Under the pieces are notes generated by a model, which saw only the letters and a program-made list of their open reading frames with translations, was not told the origin of the DNA and did not search any database. A stretch of 64,000 nucleotides of DNA from Trichoderma breve (Eukaryota > Ascomycota > Sordariomycetes > Hypocreales > Hypocreaceae): positions 2,790,001 through 2,854,000 of the forward strand of contig NC_079235.1 in NCBI RefSeq assembly GCF_028502605.1, read 5' to 3'. Of the stretch, positions 61,601 to 64,000 are shown in pieces. Position 1 is the first letter of the stretch. Each line of letters begins with the position of its first letter. A program made the position numbers and the translations under genes.

Positions 61601-63588
61601 CACTGTCTTTGTCTGTGTCAGTGTCTCACTTTTGTCCCTTCCTTTTCCTTCTTTCTCGTGAGTTTCCCGTGGCGTCACGGTGACAGACTTGCTGACGTAG
61701 GAAAAAAAAAAGGGTCAAAGGCCCATGGACTGGACAATTGTCCGTCTGTCCCTTGCAAGACATCGGGGGTGGCTGGAGCTGGACAGTGCGACAGCTACAT
61801 GTTGATTTCTTGACAGGGGCGCTGGTCGGTATTGTTGGGTGATTTTTGTTGCTTTGCCTGATTGGCTTCTTGCTCTCTTTTTCTGGTTTCCTGTCCGTCA
61901 GCTTCCAATCATCCCAGCAAACAACGTGCTCTGCTGATCGTGGGCCCTTGGGCAAACAGTCAGAGCATGACGCGCGCTGGGGAGGATCAGCCTCCGAAGC
62001 CCTCGTGCTTGTTGGGCTGGCTCTCCTGTGTCCCTTTCATGTGTCCTCACAAATACTGTAATACTTACTGTATCCGCGAAATCCCTGTCTCGTCATTCAT
62101 CCCCGAGCACGGAGGGCACGGCTTTCTGACGCGAAGCTCCTATTCCTGTAGCGTGTATTATACGGTCGTACGTACCGTACTCACGGGCCTCACGCCTTCG
62201 GACTCTAGCATCAAAGTGCAGATGGAAGCGAGACCGAGCTCCCCGAGCGCCCTAGCTGAAAGGGCTTGCGCGTTTCATCGTCTCCACGATTCGGCTCTAA
62301 AGATAGGTAACATGAGTGAAGCTGGCTGTCCGTGCTACGGGCCTCCGCCCTCCGTACCGAACGGACAAGCCGTCGACTCGATCCATCGTTCGATGGCCCT
62401 CCGGCTCTTTTCGGAGCTCACGAGTCAACCAACCCGCCAGAAACTGCGCCTTTGACGTACTCGTACCCTATATTTTTCTTACTCTTTCGTTCAAGGTTCT
62501 CTTTTTGTTTCCTTTCTTTTTTCCTTTTCGAGACAAAGCGCAATCCCTTGTACCCTTTTTGGTCCTTCGTCCTTGTGCTTGCTGAGCCCATTTCCTCTCT
62601 CCCCCCCTCTTATTCCTCAAACATGATCCCCTGCAGTTTGCTGCGAGCTGAAAGACTGCAGATCCACAAACCTCAGTGCCCTGGCTGGTTGTTGCCATAA
62701 TAACCGCAGCCTAGTCGAAATCCCATCATCTCCACCCTGGGCTGCGCTGCCCCTGCAAAACTGGGCTGCAAGCTGGACAAGAGTGAGGAAGCTTGGGCAG
62801 GCATTTCCAGGGATTGTCCTTACAGTACCTGTATGTATACGAGTACCTGGACCTGGAAGTCCCAAATGCAGGAGACAACTTTCTGGTTGGTGTACTCGTA
62901 GTTTGTAGTGCAGGACACGCATGTTGTCAGTGGCTGATTTTTTCCATCGTTCCGTTTCTACGGATATTGCCATCATCGGGCCGGCCGAGATCCGTCTAAT
63001 ACGGAATGCGGCAAAGTCGAGCAAGCGGCTGAGGCTGAGTATTGATCAAGACTCGAGCATCTTCATGCTCCTTCTTGTCCCTTGATGTCTGCCCTCCCCT
63101 CTTCCTTGCCGTCTTCAAGCAGGTACATGCTCTCTCGTACCAGGCTCTTTTATCTCTCCACAAAACGACCAATCACGACACTTGCTAGCGGCCATGGTGC
63201 TGCGTGCTTGCATGGTCTAGCGCAGTGTGCCTGTTTTGGATGATGCGAATAGATTGCCGCGACCGCAAAGCAAACCCGCGCGGTACAGTACGGGCAAATC
63301 CTTCTTGTGCAGTACCTGGTAATACCTACTCGCAGTATTATCCGGGAAGAGAGGGATAAAAGAGATAGCCCTGGAAGGGAAAACAGGAAAATGCATCAGT
63401 GCGGCCAAGGGCGCAGGGAAGCGATACGGAGAATATTATTTGCTGTGCGGCGCATGGGGCGGCACAGTGCGAGCGCAATCTGTTGCTCTGCTCTGCGTGG
63501 TGCAGCAAGCACGAGCTGGGATTCCTTCCAGCCGGGGGGGTTTTGGTTTTTGCCGTGCCGTTGGGTTTGATTTGACTTGATCTATTGA

Positions 63589-63633
63589 TTTTTCTTTTTC
63601 TTTTTTTTCTTTCTTTTTTTTTTTCCCTTCTTT
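63589..63633 (+). repeat. Polypyrimidine tract
   Basis: About 45 bases of almost pure T with scattered C on the plus strand. Such tracts occur in fungal promoters and leaders; a plus-strand gene beyond the window is possible but not shown. Confidence 0.6.
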
Positions 63634-64000
63634 AACTTGGAACGTATTGCCTAGTTCTAAAGTACTAGGTATTTAACACGTATACATTTTGATGTCTCAA
63701 CAAAACAAAAACCTTTGCTCCCATCAGGCCATATTCCCGCATTCTCTCTCTCGTAATTCCAAGTCCTGTCGGCTGCCGCGGGCTGTGGTTGGCTGCATGC
63801 TCACCGGGTGGGACTGCAGCAGAGCCCAGTGCAAGGACCAGATTGTTAGACTCCCCCCAAGCCCCCCCTCGCCAGAAAATTCGTTGCAGCCTTCTTTTTC
63901 TTCATGGAAGACTTCCACGGCTTGAGTCAATCTGGGCTCGTACATTAGTGGTCCGTCTGGCACGCTGCACCTGCATGCATGCACCAGCACCTCCGCACTG

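Larger units (their letters stand above)
58528..64000. other. Gene-poor right end of the window
   Basis: No supported gene in 5.5 kb. Open frames are short and without domains. Four TACTCGTA/TACGAGTA copies occur here (60,119; 62,458; 62,838; 62,893), the last three within 443 bp. Strand-biased CT-rich tracts near 62,460-62,620 (+) and 63,589-63,633 (+) look like leader or promoter sequence of plus-strand transcripts, but no start codon with a plausible protein follows inside the window. Confidence 0.5.

Overview
The window looks like nuclear DNA of a filamentous ascomycete, most likely a Sordariomycete and probably Hypocreales. This is inferred from gene content and intron style; no species marker is present. 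Every multi-exon gene has short introns (55-145 bp) with GTRNGT-like donors, CTRAY/TACTAAC-like branch points and AG acceptors. Several genes have CT-rich leaders, as is usual upstream of filamentous-fungal start codons.

Layout. Bases 1 to about 17,000 hold no gene I can support. A single small zinc-motif protein gene (Ecl1 family) lies at 17,568-18,053, and another gene-free stretch runs to 25,635. From 25,636 to 42,525 the window becomes an ordinary compact fungal gene block: LAA1/HEATR5-like trafficking protein (-), TACO1/YebC-like mitochondrial translation activator (+), PET100-like cytochrome oxidase assembly factor (-), an unrecognised low-complexity protein (-), CFIm25/NUDT21-like pre-mRNA cleavage factor (+), a YjbQ/UPF0047 protein (-), NDUFS6-like complex I subunit (-), and an Mpp6-like nuclear exosome cofactor with a zinc knuckle (+). 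After a 3.7 kb gap come a STE23/insulysin-type M16 metalloprotease (+, 46,196-49,678) and a UBP12/USP15-type deubiquitinase (+, to 57,267). The last 6.7 kb is gene-free apart from one short gene-like fragment.

The genes are housekeeping functions and do not form a single pathway. Three (TACO1, PET100, NDUFS6) are nuclear genes for respiratory-chain biogenesis within about 9 kb. TACO1 and PET100 are convergent neighbours that both serve cytochrome oxidase. Two others (CFIm25, Mpp6) act in nuclear RNA processing. LAA1/TACO1 and NDUFS6/MPP6 are divergent pairs with short shared promoters.

I did not find a convincing new multi-gene system. The most striking unexplained signal is a dispersed octamer, TACTCGTA or its complement, seen 19 times where about two are expected by chance. 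It is concentrated in the gene-poor DNA. Other points worth checking are the isolation of the Ecl1-family gene in about 25 kb of otherwise empty DNA, a coding-like but ATG-less 5' extension of the deubiquitinase, and a probable GC-AG intron in the Mpp6-like gene.
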